Assembly (NCBI GenBank): GCA_030271035.1
Contig: JAMBUN010000055.1
Coordinates: 1-64,000 of the forward strand
Direction: 5' to 3'
DNA: 64,000 nucleotides
DNA from: Microascus cirrosus
Taxonomy: Eukaryota; Ascomycota; Sordariomycetes; Microascales; Microascaceae
Positions within the stretch are counted from its first letter, which is position 1, and every line of letters begins with the position of its first letter. The position numbers were made by a program, and so were the translations under genes. The notes under the pieces were generated by a model. It did not search any database. It was not told the origin of the DNA and saw only the letters and a list, made by a program, of their open reading frames with translations. This document shows, piece by piece, positions 1 to 10,779 of the stretch.

Positions 1-490
1 TAGCGCAGCGTTTGCGACGCGTTCAAGGATTTGCAACGTGGCCTTGGCACTGATTAGTCATCCCGTTACTGGGTTCCGGCCCGGGCTTGGTGCCGGCAAC
101 CCTCAGACAGGTCGACCTGTAACATTAAGTTATATTATAGAGGTATTATAATATCCTTATTATAGCTTTAGCTCTATATATCTAATAGAATATAATAACC
201 AGGATATAAGGAGTAGGAAATAAAGAGAGGGGAGATATAGAGCTGAATTTCTGGCTAATAAAGAAGCAGCAGGTAGTAGAGGGTTTAAGTACTATTAATA
301 AGGGTCTAAGAGGTGATTAGTGCTAAAGGTATACTACCCCCTGGTCCTAGGGGGACAGGGGAAGTTAGATATAGGATTCTAGGATTTTAACAGAATAAGA
401 CTTAAGTTCGGTTATAGTCCGGGGAATAAGAGATGCAAATCATTTGTTCCTTAGAATATTTCTCTCTTGCTGTATTGAACAGTATAAGAC
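1..490. repeat. AT-rich repeat relic
   Basis: The first 115 bases are of normal composition. After that the sequence becomes strongly A/T rich with many TA dinucleotides and short TATA/TTATA runs to about 420, and it has no usable reading frame. This composition matches the RIP-mutated transposons elsewhere in the window, so I take it as an old repeat relic downstream of the alpha-galactosidase gene. The element type cannot be recognised. Confidence 0.4.
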
Positions 491-563
491 CTAAGGCACT
501 GTATACTGCCAAGTCTTACAGTAAATATACCCCTGATCTTTAATCTGGCAGCTACTGCTCCTC

Positions 564-1962
564 TCACACAGGGGTGACCTTGAAGACAGCAATGTCGTTA
601 AGGGCCACCTCAAATGAGATGCTCTCACCGCTTCCCTCCTCTCCTGAATAGGCCTCCTTCCAGTTATATGAGCCGGCCTCAAGGCCTGGCACATTGGCAA
701 AGTCCACCTCGAACGTGCCCCCCGCGGTGGCAGCGGCAAAGGCAAGGACTATACCGTCGCTCAGCTGCCCCGACCAGTACGGGTAGATCAAGCCAGGTAC
801 AGGCTCGGGGGCATCCGGGGGCTGGAAGATGCTGGCAGCTACGCCAAGCTCGTCTTGATTGATGTCGATGAGGTCCTGCAGAAACGATGAGCGGGTATTA
901 CTACGTCGAGGAGCCGCCTCTCTCGTGCCAAACCTTGTTCTTCAGAATATTGAGCGAGCTCTCTGGGATTCTGTTAAGGTCGGCGCCGATGACCAAGGGC
1001 GACTTCGCGATAGCCCACAGTCCGAAGTGCAGTCGCTCTTGGGCCTCCGTGAGCACCCCGTTGCCGATAAACTTGAGAAAGTTAGCACTAATGTGGCAAT
1101 AGCTGCTGTTGAAAGGCCACCCACCAGCATATCCAGGTCGTTGAAACCGCCCGGCCCTGAGAACTCAGCAAGCCTCGACGCAGTGGCCCCGATCCTGACG
1201 ACTGACTCCCAGTCGCCCCAGTTATCCGTCTCAATCCGCCAAGACTGGCCATACTCGGCCCCCCAAGTCCAAACCTCGTTCCTCCCCCAATTACAAAGGT
1301 TAAAAACGATCTCCTTCGTGTCTGCGACACCCGCCAACGCGTCGCGCATCTCGCCGTACCACGGCCTCGTGTCGACGCTACCGTCCGGGCACGTCTGCGG
1401 CGGCGGGTCGACAGGGCAGGGCGTGAAACAATTGTCGTGCTTCCAGAAGTCGACATCCCACGAGGCCAGGAGCTCCGCGTCCTGCGCCTCGTGGCCCCAG
1501 GAGCCTGGGTAGCTGGCGCATGTCATCTCTCCCGCGCAGCCGTAGAGACCGAACTTGAGGCCTAGGGCGTGGATCTCCTCGACCACGGCTGGGATGCCGC
1601 GGGGCCACTTTTCGGGATCGGCGACGAGGTTCCCGGAGGCGTCGCGCTCCTTGGTGGACCAGCAGTCGTCGATATTGATGTAGGCGTAGCCGAGGTCCTT
1701 CAGGCCGAGCTCAATGAACTTGTTAGCTGTGTCCAGGGCATACTTCTCCGAAGCGGCATCGCATTGAGCGACGTTCTAGGGCGATGTGTTAGCTAGAAGC
1801 TATCACAGGACGCTATGTGAGAGTAGTCCGTACCCAACTGCTCCATCCCATGTGTGGAGTACGGCCGAGCGAGTCATTCGACTGCTGCTCGAGCACCGCC
1901 GACAAGACTCGGCTCGTCATGTGGCCGACAGCCACGACTTTTAGCAGCGTAGACATCGCCAT
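564..1962 (-). CDS. GH27 alpha-galactosidase, secreted (4 exons)
   Basis: Hydrolyses terminal alpha-1,6-galactose from galacto-oligosaccharides and galactomannan; expected to be extracellular. Four exons on the minus strand (1834-1962, 1125-1775, 934-1071, 564-875) are joined by three phase-0 GT-AG introns of 53-58 bp and give 409 residues, normal for GH27. The first and second introns carry GCTAAC branch sites. Family landmarks are in order: TPHMGWSSW near residue 35, NIDDCW near 78, GLKFGLYGCAGEMTC near 115-128, the nucleophile Asp156 in FWKHDNC, the acid/base Asp227 in WRIETDN, then LHFGLWAIAKSPL, and DINQDELG near the junction of the last two exons. The start at 1962 is the first in-frame ATG; the predicted signal peptide is only weakly hydrophobic, so secretion is inferred from the family. 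No inactivating change was seen. Neighbour to a broken GH12 gene, suggesting a plant-polysaccharide setting. Confidence 0.9.
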
Positions 1963-3198
1963 CTTCCCAACAATACCTGTCAGGAGGGATAATAGAGATA
2001 TAACTGGCAGAGCAGGCGGCGAACAGGAAGTCACTGGCTACGAAGTTGGCTCGCTGTTCGGCCTGTCAAGTATGATGTGTTTACATTATATGCTCCTGCC
2101 GAGGGAAATCATCGTGGATGTTCTGTCGTTTTACAAGTACGAGTTGAAAATGCACGCTTCCATTGCAGCCTTTGATAACCCGGCGGAAGCGCCCCAATCC
2201 CTTCCTGCCACCCCATCCCTTGCCCAAACGAGGCCGCGATCAGCCTGCAGTTCGCTCCCGATGCAGCCAAGTCACCGTGGGGTAACGTCACTGGATCCCG
2301 AACCGCGCCTATCATAATCTCCGAAAGTTGCATTAAAAGCAACGTTCGTTTCATCCCCGCATCGCCGTACGGCGAGCTTACCGACAGGCCGTCGGCTAAT
2401 TTACATCGTCCCTAGCGGCCCAACAGGAACGTCTCGCGGTATGCTTCAAGAGTGGAGTCATCACTATCCTCGTTGAGTTACACAGGGACCGCTCTGGTGG
2501 TCGACCAAAGGCACGTCCGTGGCTCCTCATGGGAGGGAAAGTGAGAAAGGCCAGCGAGATTACCACGAAGGATGATGAGCAAATTCTAATCCAGGCTGTC
2601 GCGAGGTAGGCGATTTACCATTTACTCATAGGTGACGGACTAACGCGACGTTAGGCCACACTAGATAATCTTAGTCAACCTAGAGTAACGTTGTACACAG
2701 AGCCCCTCGTCCTATCTTAACGAATAAACTCGCCGGGGGCGTCAGGAATATTGACTTGGATAGCAGTGCTATTGCTAGCGCCACCATTACGGGCCTGTCC
2801 TACTATAACATACGCGGCATTCCTAGCTTCCGATATAAGTGAGGCAGTCGTAAGGACACTAGCGCTATCCTCGCTCAAGTTAACGACGAAACCTCCCCTC
2901 GCGCCGCAGCTCCTTAGCCAACCCGCCGCCGTTTACTACCCAAGCCTCAGGAAGACTAGGAAGCAGGCGGATAAGGGAAACCTTTCCCTTATTACCAGTA
3001 TATGCAGGCCGGAGCGCTGTGCCATTACCTTCCGAGGGCGTAACGTTCTTATAACGCTACAGAAGGGACTTAACTATAGCTGCCGGCGCGCTAAGAAAGG
3101 CGTAAGGGAAAAGTGTTATTTCACTCAATATATAGACAACCAGTCCGTTGCTGTTGTAGAAGTTAAGCGAAGGCAAGAAAACACTCTTTCAAGGTCAA
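1963..3198. other. Intergenic region, no supported gene
   Basis: Separates the 5' end of the alpha-galactosidase from the 3' end of the GH12 remnant. It holds the promoter side of the alpha-galactosidase, but no clear TATA box was seen. An open frame of about 166 codons on the plus strand (2751-3251) overlaps the GH12 terminal exon, contains many TA-rich codons and matches no family I know. I treat it as non-coding or an old repeat fragment. Confidence 0.5.
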
Positions 3199-4060
3199 TT
3201 AAATATTTGCGTACCACTGCGACACAGTCATGGTTGCCAGTACACCCGTAAATGCCTCTGTTCCAAATTGGAAGACTAGATTATAAGCAAATGCGTTTCC
3301 CTTGATTCGGTGGTACCTCGAACTTGGCCTGAGGAGAAGTTCATGCTCGGTTGATTCGTGCGGCTAACTCACCAATTAGCTTCTGGCTTGAAGCTGGGAA
3401 GGCCTGAGTTTCCTCGAGGTATTTATAGAACTCCTTGGCGTCGGCACTGAACTCGTTCCTAACCTCGGGCGCGATGAAGCTATAGACCTTCATGTTCCCC
3501 TTCATTCTGACCCAGAGATCCCAGGACTGGCCGGCCACATTAACCGTACCGGTGGACTGCCCGATAGGGTAGACGTTATTTATCCTTGCGAGCCTAGTTG
3601 GTCTAGCGAATGTCGAAGACTTGTTAGAATAATGTCTACCTCCGACGACTGTGAGGCCTGTATACACTACAGCGGCGTGAGAGGGTTGCAGAAGAACTTA
3701 ACAAATCATAACTTCGTAATCCCCACTGCTTCTGTCATGGTTCGGATCTTGCTCTGTGAAAATGTCGTAAGCAATATTAGCCCGCACATTCTCTGTGGTG
3801 TCGTACGTCCAGGACACTGATGTCTGCATGGTGTTGATCGAACTAATAGTGCGCCCGGTGTCAAACGGCTTTCCCGTATAAACGTAGCTCTTGACATTGT
3901 CTGGCGAGCCGTTCCACGTCCACGTGGTATGCCATTGGACCCCGGCATCTGATGCGCCATCAATGTAGGTGCACTGCTCCCCGGAGGTGGCGGCATCGCG
4001 CCCCCAGAGGCTATTATTGGCCTCGTAGCCGTTGCCGGACCAGTACGCGTATTGGTCGCA
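3199..4060 (-). pseudogene. GH12 endoglucanase/xyloglucanase, 5' truncated
   Basis: GH12 enzymes cut beta-1,4-glucan or xyloglucan outside the cell. Remaining exons are about 3715-4060, 3373-3593 and 3199-3275. Recognisable blocks are LCDQYAYWSGNGYEANN, WHTTWTWNG, NVKSYVY, the nucleophile Glu in GDYEVMI, STGTVNVAGQSW, YSFIAP, and in the last exon the acid/base Glu in FQFGTEAFTG, ending WYANI. The last intron (3276-3372, GTGAGT...CTAG) is good and joins in phase. Two defects are seen. The signal peptide and N-terminus are missing because the sequence stops at a transposon boundary at 4061-4063. At the middle intron the expected Trp codon reads TG followed by TTAAG, one G short, so splicing at the remaining GT gives a stop a few codons later. 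The gene should be non-functional. Confidence 0.85.
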
Positions 4061-4062
4061 TA

Positions 4063-5950
4063 AGTTCGGACCCCCCCCCTTTCGGCCACCCCCCACTTTC
4101 GGCCACCCCAAAAAACCGCCTCCAAATCCACTACCCCTATGTTCAATCCTCTTCTTCATCCACATCTAGACCAACTTCAATACACGAGACCATAGAACTA
4201 ATACTTTCAATACCGCTGCTTTCATCAGAACTTATAGCAACCTCTGAATCCTCTTCTTGAGCCTTCTGGATCGCTTGAATATTTGCAAACTTCGAATTTA
4301 GACTAATATCAACCCTCTTCCTTTTCTTTAGCTGAAGAGCTTCAATTTGGCTTTCTAAGGCCTGAACCTTAGCTTCAGCAGTAGATAATTGATAGCTCTT
4401 TTCCTTAAAAGCCTCTGAGACCTTCTGGAATAGAAGGCATTGAGTTATAGTATGTTGATTGACTGAGTTCGACTGGTATATCTGGTTCCTGAGGTCCCTA
4501 GCCTTCTTTAGCGTCTGCTAAGCTATTATAGAAGAGCTAGAGCCTTAGATAAGTCCTTGAGATATTAAAACTGACCTCTTAGGTGCCTGTAGAGTATATA
4601 TCAGGTCTTAGAGTATCTGTCCTGGTTAAAGGGCTATATCTTATAGAAGAAGGCCGCTTATAAGAGGTTTAGCTATATTCACAGGCTAAAGTCTAGCAGC
4701 CTTCTATCTACTTCTGATATTTTTGCTTATTAAGCTTTCCTTACGTGCCTTATAATAGCAGGAGAGAAAGTTCCTCTTCCTAACTATAGTAGAATCAGTA
4801 GCCTGGATTAGGAGGTCGATTTGTTTTCGATATCGTGATTTTAAGGAACTAAAGACTGCTAGGTCTAAGGGCGGCTAAAGGACATACAAGGTATATAGAG
4901 GTAACAAAAGAAGATAAATATAATTCTAGAAGCATATATATAAAAAGTTATCAGTTATGTAGCTTCTATAGCTATCTATAATAAGAAGACAGGGCTTATT
5001 TAGGTCTCCTGGCTTAGTATAAGGTATAAAGACCTTCTAAAGCTATTCAACTGCTGTATTATTAGTAGTCCAGCTATTATCAGTTACTATAAACTGCCAG
5101 TCCTTAAAGGTATCCAGGTCCTTTAGAAACTATTATTATTAGACTGATTTTCCTTTAAAAATAACCAGTAGTAGGAGAGCTTAACCAGTAGCTGAGATAT
5201 ATTTAATAAATAAGGTCTAAACCCGGGATCCTGGCTGTTTTTTTCGAATTGACTTCTTTTCAGCACTTCTAAGGACTATTCTGTTACCTCCTTGCCCCTC
5301 TAGAATACCTGCTTTGTCTATATTATATCGGTTTTCTGGTTTGATCTTCTTAATATCAGGAGGTTAGAGGTGGTAGAACCAGGACCTGATTACCTCAGTT
5401 ATAGCGCTATTAATACGCTTAGAATCTATAGACTTGCTTCTGAGGACTTTAAGAGAAGGGTTTCTCTCTAAAAAGGCCTCTATCCACTCCTTTCTAAGGG
5501 GTTAGGTGTCTCTTTGTGCTCTTAAGATCTAAGCTCTTAAGTTTTGCAACCAGCTAGACCAATACAGCCAGCTAGAAAGCAACAACTCTATATAACAGCT
5601 TTTATTCTAGAAGGTCAATAAGGCTTTTGATCAAAAGAATACTTAATTAGCAGCTGCTCAGTATGAAATCAAGCAATTGAAGGATCAGTTAGAAGCAAAC
5701 AAGCCAGCTAAGAGAAGGAAGGTCGAATTAAGCCCAAATTCTCAGTTTGCTAATATTGACGATATTTATCAGACCAGGGAAGCAGCTTCTGATTATGTAG
5801 ATAGCTCACATAATCCAGTAGCTCAGAAAACCCTACTGACAAGGAGGATTGTATATTTGTTAGGTAGTTGTAGAGATAATATACTTTGAAGAGTAGGGTT
5901 ATCCTGGTGGTGAGAAAATTTTGGGTGGCTGAGATAGGTGGGGTCCAACT
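4063..5950. mobile_element. Chimeric Fot1/pogo-type transposon with two C-terminal halves
   Basis: Bounded by inverted termini (AGTTCGGACCCC at the left, GGGGTCCAACT at the right) and a TA dinucleotide on both sides (4061-4062, 5951-5952), as expected for Tc1/mariner-pogo elements. From about 5530 down to 4150 the minus strand encodes a degenerate DDE transposase, with stretches such as SKSIDSKRINSAITEVIRSW, KPENRYNIDKAGILEG and, near the C-terminus, LNSKFANIQAIQKAQ. From about 5540 to 5885 the plus strand encodes the C-terminal tail of a related transposase (YEIKQLKDQLEANK, LSPNSQFANIDDIYQ). No N-terminal DNA-binding half is present. Many stops are TAA/TAG where the 12-14 kb copy has Gln, consistent with RIP. 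It cannot encode an active transposase; the termini might still be mobilised in trans. Confidence 0.85.
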
Positions 5951-5952
5951 TA

Positions 5953-6720
5953 CTTGATTCTTACTCGCATCAGCCTTATAACAGCATCTCGAATACCCTT
6001 CCCTCTTACATATTATCTCTGATTAGACAGATCCGCCATCCCTTTCAGAGGGCGTGGTCCTTATAGAATAAGTCGCCCTTATATACAGAGAAGGCAGCGA
6101 AACTTTATATTATTGGAGCTTAATATAGTATTAGTGCAATGTTAAGGAAACGGTCGGTTGCGGCGGATAATATCCAAGTAGGCCAACCCAGGGGTGTTGA
6201 ATGACCAAAGGGGCTGCATGGTAGCAAGAAGATAACAGTACCTGTCAAAAGTCCATCATATCCATCATAATAACATCTAACCCAGTCTTAATACCAGAGG
6301 CTTATAAGTCCCTTCATCACTATCTATACTTAGGGGCTCACTATCACGGCTTGTCGGTTTTTAAGCCTACCTAACTAACAGAACCTATAGCAAGATAGTT
6401 GCCGATGCAACATGTCACTCAGGTACTTTTAGTGTTAGTAGGCCCCTAAAATTCTCTGCTCAACACCGGTTCATGAGTGAGTGTATATTGTAACCGTTGC
6501 GCACTACGAGCACACATGTTAAGATTGTTGGGGCACTGCAGCTATCGAAACTATATCTTCATTCTTTATAGGTCTTAACGTTTTTAATTTGATCCCTAGC
6601 AAAAAAAAAAAAAATTTTTTAAGTTTAATATGTAAGTTATTAATAAGACCTGAATACAAGCAATCATAGGTGCATTACTTAACATCTCTCACAACACAAA
6701 GATATTTCAATCTCTTACTT
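5953..6720. repeat. LTR-like fragment and AT-rich intergenic DNA
   Basis: The first ~60 bases, read on the minus strand, contain GGGAAGGGTATTCGAGATG and AAGGCTGATGCGAGTAAG. They match the segment starting near 34197 on the plus strand and, more weakly, the one near 33652, so a dispersed element end lies directly beside the Fot1-like element. The remainder is A/T rich, has an A14T6 run near 6600-6620 and holds no gene I can support. Confidence 0.55.
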
Positions 6721-7164
6721 CTATTCTGACTGCTCTGTAATATATGCCATAATCCTGCGCATGAAATCGCCAGTGTACGCAGTGTCGTTAAACTCAATAA
6801 CCTCCACTATCTCCGTTCCAGCATCGTTGGTCCGCAGAGTAATGACATACTCGTTGCTATAAGGTCCAATAGGCGTCTCGGCAGTCGATGTCAGATACAG
6901 TGTCGTCCTGCGCTGCTGTTCATCGATGATGGGGGGTACACTGTCAGCCAGCTTGAGGACGAAGTGCTTCATGACTTGGAAGCTGGGACCGATGAAGGCC
7001 TTGTATTCTTCATTGTTGCGCACAGGATGGCCTGCTGCTATGGGGAGGACATGGTGCTTGCAGTCGGGGCTGCGCAGGGCGATAGTGCCTTCAGGCGTGT
7101 TGGTGTTAAATGCGGTAATATAGCCGTCGACTGTTTTAAGAAGTTGTTCACGAAGAGGAGACAT
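6721..7164 (-). CDS. SnoaL/NTF2-like small protein
   Basis: A 147-residue single-exon protein starting at ATG 7164 (MSPLREQL) and ending at TAG 6721. Length, an alpha+beta NTF2-like layout, and segments such as VDGYITAFNTNTPEG near the start and EVIEFNDTAYTGDFM near the end resemble the fungal SnoaL-like family. Some members act as isomerases or cyclases in meroterpenoid pathways (Trt14/AusH type), while many others are uncharacterised. No polyketide, terpene or cyclase gene lies next to it here, so a specific reaction cannot be assigned. It is flanked by AT-rich and low-complexity DNA but has no stops or frameshifts, which suggests it is a real gene. An upstream in-frame extension lacks an ATG. 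Confidence 0.75.
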   Translation of the reverse strand: MSPLREQLLKTVDGYITAFNTNTPEGTIALRSPDCKHHVLPIAAGHPVRNNEEYKAFIGPSFQVMKHFVLKLADSVPPIIDEQQRRTTLYLTSTAETPIGPYSNEYVITLRTNDAGTEIVEVIEFNDTAYTGDFMRRIMAYITEQSE

Positions 7165-8386
7165 GATGCAGAGTTTATGTGGAACAGGGATAAACCACCG
7201 AATACCCTGCACCTCAGGACGTAAGCGATTATTATACCATTAGATGGAGACGCCTTCACGCACAGACCCTTTGCACGCCCTTTGCCTAACGTAACATTAC
7301 CTCAGCTGATGTTATATTATAAATATATTGATGTAACGTTAACTTCGCTCGTAATTATGTGGTTAGGGTAAGTGATTGCTTACCCTAGAATGGCCGTGCA
7401 GGAATAAAAAAGCACATCATTAGGTTTGCTGCAGAGCAGAGCAGAGAAGAGAAGAGAAGAGAAGGGAACATACGACGATATGCCTGCATCTCAACATTGT
7501 ATGCTGTTAAGGGATGCAGGATTCTATGGTGGTTTTTAGCAGGGTAAGCCAATAGAATAACACCAATGTCCTCTGGGTGTGTCGGTCGGTCGGTCAAGTA
7601 AGGCTAGGAGAGGCAAGTGGCAGTATGTGGTTCCTAGCTGGCTCTTGCTGGCTCTCTCTCTCTGGCTCTCTCTCTTTACCCCTAGGTAACCCTAACTCTC
7701 TCTCTCTTTTCTTATTATTCTATAGACCAAATAGACTAAGAGAACGCTATATCATCTGGTGTAGGACAAGAGGGGTGGAGGGGGTAGGGGAGAACTTAAG
7801 CACCGTGACATAAGGGTGACTTAGATTTTAAGGTTTGTTTGTATTTATTGTTAAAGATTCTAAGTATATACAGTAGAACGCTTTTCCTCCTCCTCTCCTA
7901 AACCTATTCCTTCCCCCCTCCTTCTCGTTGTCAGAGCTACTGCTCACGTGTGTTATTGGTGACATGAAGGGAGTTGCAGGAGAGCAGCTGAGTTTAGAGA
8001 AGTCAAAGTGCTTGGCCAGATACTGAGCCGAGGTAGAAAGGGTTAATGTTAGGTTATAGATTGATTAACTACTGAGGCCTGTCCATACTTTTCTGAGGGA
8101 TCCTTCCTTAGTCTTTATCATATCCAGGTTCCTCGGCTGCATTCCTGTTCTCCTGCTTCATTCCAGCATTCCCACGTTCCATGTCATCCCAGGATCGTGT
8201 TCTATTCCTGGCGTTCCTTCCAATTCCGGGACGTCGTCATTGTTGCCTGAAATGTAAGGTCATTCCTCTTGCCTTATCTTGTTCCGCTTCTGTTGATGTT
8301 AGTCTGCTCTGTTGGCCAGCCTCCGACCCGCATCTGAGATCCTTCTGTCGGTCAGCTCTCTTGTCAGAACTCGGTTCTGACACTCG
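7165..8386. other. Low-complexity intergenic region
   Basis: No gene is supported. The region holds clustered simple repeats: GAGCA/GAGAA runs near 7432-7466, (GGTC)4 near 7580-7596 and (CT)n tracts near 7650-7712. Open frames here are produced by these repeats. Confidence 0.6.
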
Positions 8387-8421
8387 TCCTCCTCCTCCTC
8401 CTCCTCCTCCTCCTCCTCCTC
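8387..8421 (+). repeat. (CTC)n trinucleotide microsatellite
   Basis: About eleven uninterrupted CCT/CTC units. The poly-proline open frame that runs through it has no other protein features. Confidence 0.9.
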
Positions 8422-8469
8422 AGCACTGTTCTCTTCCTACTTTCTTTACTTCTTCTTCCTAATAATAGC

Positions 8470-8774
8470 CACAGACAATAAGTTCAGGGTTGTTATAAGC
8501 AGCTGGCCATTAAAGGAGGGCGTCCTGCTAAGGCTGTAGAGGCCCTAGTGCACTCTTTTCTAGAGGAACTAGGCTATGTTAGTTACTCTGGCCAGCTTAA
8601 GACAGCTCTGTATAATAGGCCAGTCATATAGCTACCACTATAGGCCCCCCTTTAGGCTGCTAATATCAGTAATAAGGGAGCAGATAGAACTATTGTCCTA
8701 GATTATCTTTGTAATGAGTGGGTGTGGTGTGGCCGGACTTTCGTTCTGTCTGCGTAATTCCTTTGTCGGCCGGG
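8470..8774 (+). mobile_element. Decayed transposon-like coding relic
   Basis: One plus-strand frame reads a protein-like stretch (YKQLAIKGGRPAKAVEALV, then LEELGYVSYSGQLKTALY) interrupted only by TAG codons where Gln is likely, the signature of CAG-to-TAG mutation by RIP. The right part, 8716-8774, is present as an inverted copy at 34479-34538, so the segment belongs to a dispersed family. The family cannot be named from this fragment. Confidence 0.55.
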
Positions 8775-8806
8775 CCAACTGGAGCTAAACCACGACCACT
8801 TAACCT

Positions 8807-9186
8807 TCAGAAGCCACAAGCGAGAATGATCTCTTGTATATCTATTCAGAAATTAGAAACAGCTCGCTGATACTACAAACAAGCACAAAAGAGCACCTAC
8901 CCTCGAGATCATCCGCCTCCGACGCGTTCGCGCCAACGCATGCCGCGCAGTCGGCTGTGACTCCAGCAACGTCGATATCGCCGGTGTTGCAGGTGCAGTC
9001 GGCCTCAAGTAACGCCTACTCACGGTCACCAACGAGATCGTCGTCTGCATTGCAGACTAAGGCCAGCTGGGCAAGTGGTGTGCACACCTCGATGCACTCC
9101 ACAGGGATGTTATCTGCCTCTAGCCCTAGAGCGTTGGTGAGCGCCACGGCGCCTACGATGGAAAAGAGAGTGGCTTTGTAGTGCAT
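8807..9186 (-). pseudogene. Small secreted cysteine-rich protein with in-frame stop
   Basis: Reads from ATG 9186: MHYKATLFSIVGAVALTNAL is a good signal peptide. It is followed by a cysteine pattern (PVECIEVCTPLAQ, VCNADDD, ADCTCN, ADCAACVGA) and, after a phase-1 GT-AG intron at 8842-8900, the ending EDIQEIILACGF. This resembles the many fungal secreted proteins with C-x3-C, C-x-C and C-x2-C pairs and a C-terminal Cys-x-Phe. The exons (8901-9186, 8807-8841) sum to 107 codons. One codon at 9016-9018 is TAG, between GDRE and ALLEADC, consistent with a former CAG. No GT-AG intron of usable size removes it. Either the gene is dead, or the stop is an error or read through. Confidence 0.65.
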
Positions 9187-10771
9187 GATACTTCCTTCAG
9201 TGTTTGATTGGTTAAAGGTTACTGACGTTGGAATAAGAAGAGGAGACAGAGCGCAATTCTAGAAGTTCTTGTCCAGTACGAATGTTTCTAGCCAGATGTC
9301 ACAGCAAGGAAGTAACCCATTTATATACCCTGTCCGCTGAGGCTTTGACACTTGACGATTCGGCGCCGTTGCGCCGGAGTGTCGTTAATTTTAGCTTATT
9401 TGCCCTTGGCAGGAGCCTCTCGCGCTTGGCAGGAGATGTCGGGGTTTCACACTTCATGCTGAGACGCCATTATTGCCCGACTACTGGGAGCGGCGCCATC
9501 GCCCCCCCCTCGTCCGAAGATCCCGTCAGCCTTGATCGCTGTGATCGCCGCGTCGAAGTATAATTTTAGATCCCATGCCAGTATCTCGGCAACAGGGCTG
9601 AGGCGGAGAATGAAAAGATCCTGTTCCGGTAAGGCGATCGTCTGTCCGCCTTGAATGTGTGAGGAGGCGTGGTTTGTTTGCCTGGCTTCGAAATTACCGA
9701 CATGCCCTGGCGAGGACACGGAGCGTGGAAAATCTCTGGAGGGATAGAGTGTTCACTTATATCAACCTGGAGATAAGCAGCTTTTCACGATACTGAAAAT
9801 AGGGGCCTTCGCAACATATTAAAGAGTGGAAGAGCTACGAAAGTGTGTAGTACGGTAGCGCATGCGAGTTGACAGCTATCCGCAGCTGTCAGCACTTACG
9901 GAGGGCGCCGAAGTTGCGTAGGGAAGGATCTCCCACGTGCCGGTAGAGCGTCATTTAACTCGTTCGAAAGATTTCATTTAGGTATGACCCATAACTCGCA
10001 TTACATCCTTTTTGTGTCTACTACGTAGGAGTGTCAGCAATGCATATCAGGGCGCAGTACCGTCAGGTTTACATTTGGCCCCTGCCATAACCACTGCCCG
10101 TTCGCAATACAAAAGTTCAAGCCGCTAACTAGGTCTTTTGGTACCTAGCTTCCTGTAGAAATCTGTGTTTAATGCAAGGTATCCCTCGAGCTCATCCCTC
10201 GACTTAGGTAGGCTGCCCAGACACCTGCTTACGTATGCAATACCCAATCAGTAAGTTAAACACACCAATTTTGGTCGAGCTGCAGATTGGGATCGCTCCT
10301 GCTCGCTTTCGGGCTTGGGTTAATATCCAATTCCTGTGGGCGAGGGGTCACGGGCTACTAGGACAAGCTGTCAACCGGAGCGCCAACATATCCTAGCCAA
10401 ATAGCCGATCCCGCCCCATGAAGAACACCAAACCTGTCCAAGTACACGAAACTTCGGGACAAAGACGGTCCGGGTACAAGACCCACGTTTCGAGATGTAC
10501 ATAGTTGAATACCATTTCTAGATACCGAGCAACGCAGCTTAACACCATAAGACCTGTTACTCTGATCCGAGCCAAGAGACTTGGCTGCAAATACAGGGCA
10601 TGGTGTTGGTGTGATGGTGTGGGGAGGGCGGCCGCTGATCTTCAGAGAAGGCGGCATTTTGAAGTAAGACCTGGCTGTGAGATATGGATGAGCCTTCATA
10701 GCATTCCAGAACTTGTGGGCCTTGGGGGAAGGATGTGTTGAGCAGAGAATAAGACCGCCACAAGCTTTACG
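9187..10771. other. Intergenic region with no recognised gene
   Basis: Both strands were read. An open frame on the minus strand (9447-9719; internal stretch RLSPVAEILAWDLKLYFD) has protein-like composition but no start context, no neighbouring exons I can join and no family I recognise. Nothing else is supported. Confidence 0.5.
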
Positions 10772-10779
10772 TATATAAA
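10772..10779 (+). promoter_or_regulatory. TATA box for secreted protein gene
   Basis: TATATAAA lies 155 bases upstream of the ATG at 10934. A CT-rich stretch follows, as is usual in fungal core promoters. Confidence 0.45.

Noticed and set aside
2751..3251. 166-codon plus-strand frame
   Set aside because: It overlaps the last exon of the GH12 remnant on the other strand, has no recognised domain and lies in a TA-rich context.
8181..8462. Open frame with a poly-proline run
   Set aside because: Most of it is generated by the CTC microsatellite; there is no other protein feature.
9011..9030. A GT...AG pair that could be a 20-base intron removing the in-frame TAG of the cysteine-rich gene
   Set aside because: It is too short for splicing and would break the reading frame.
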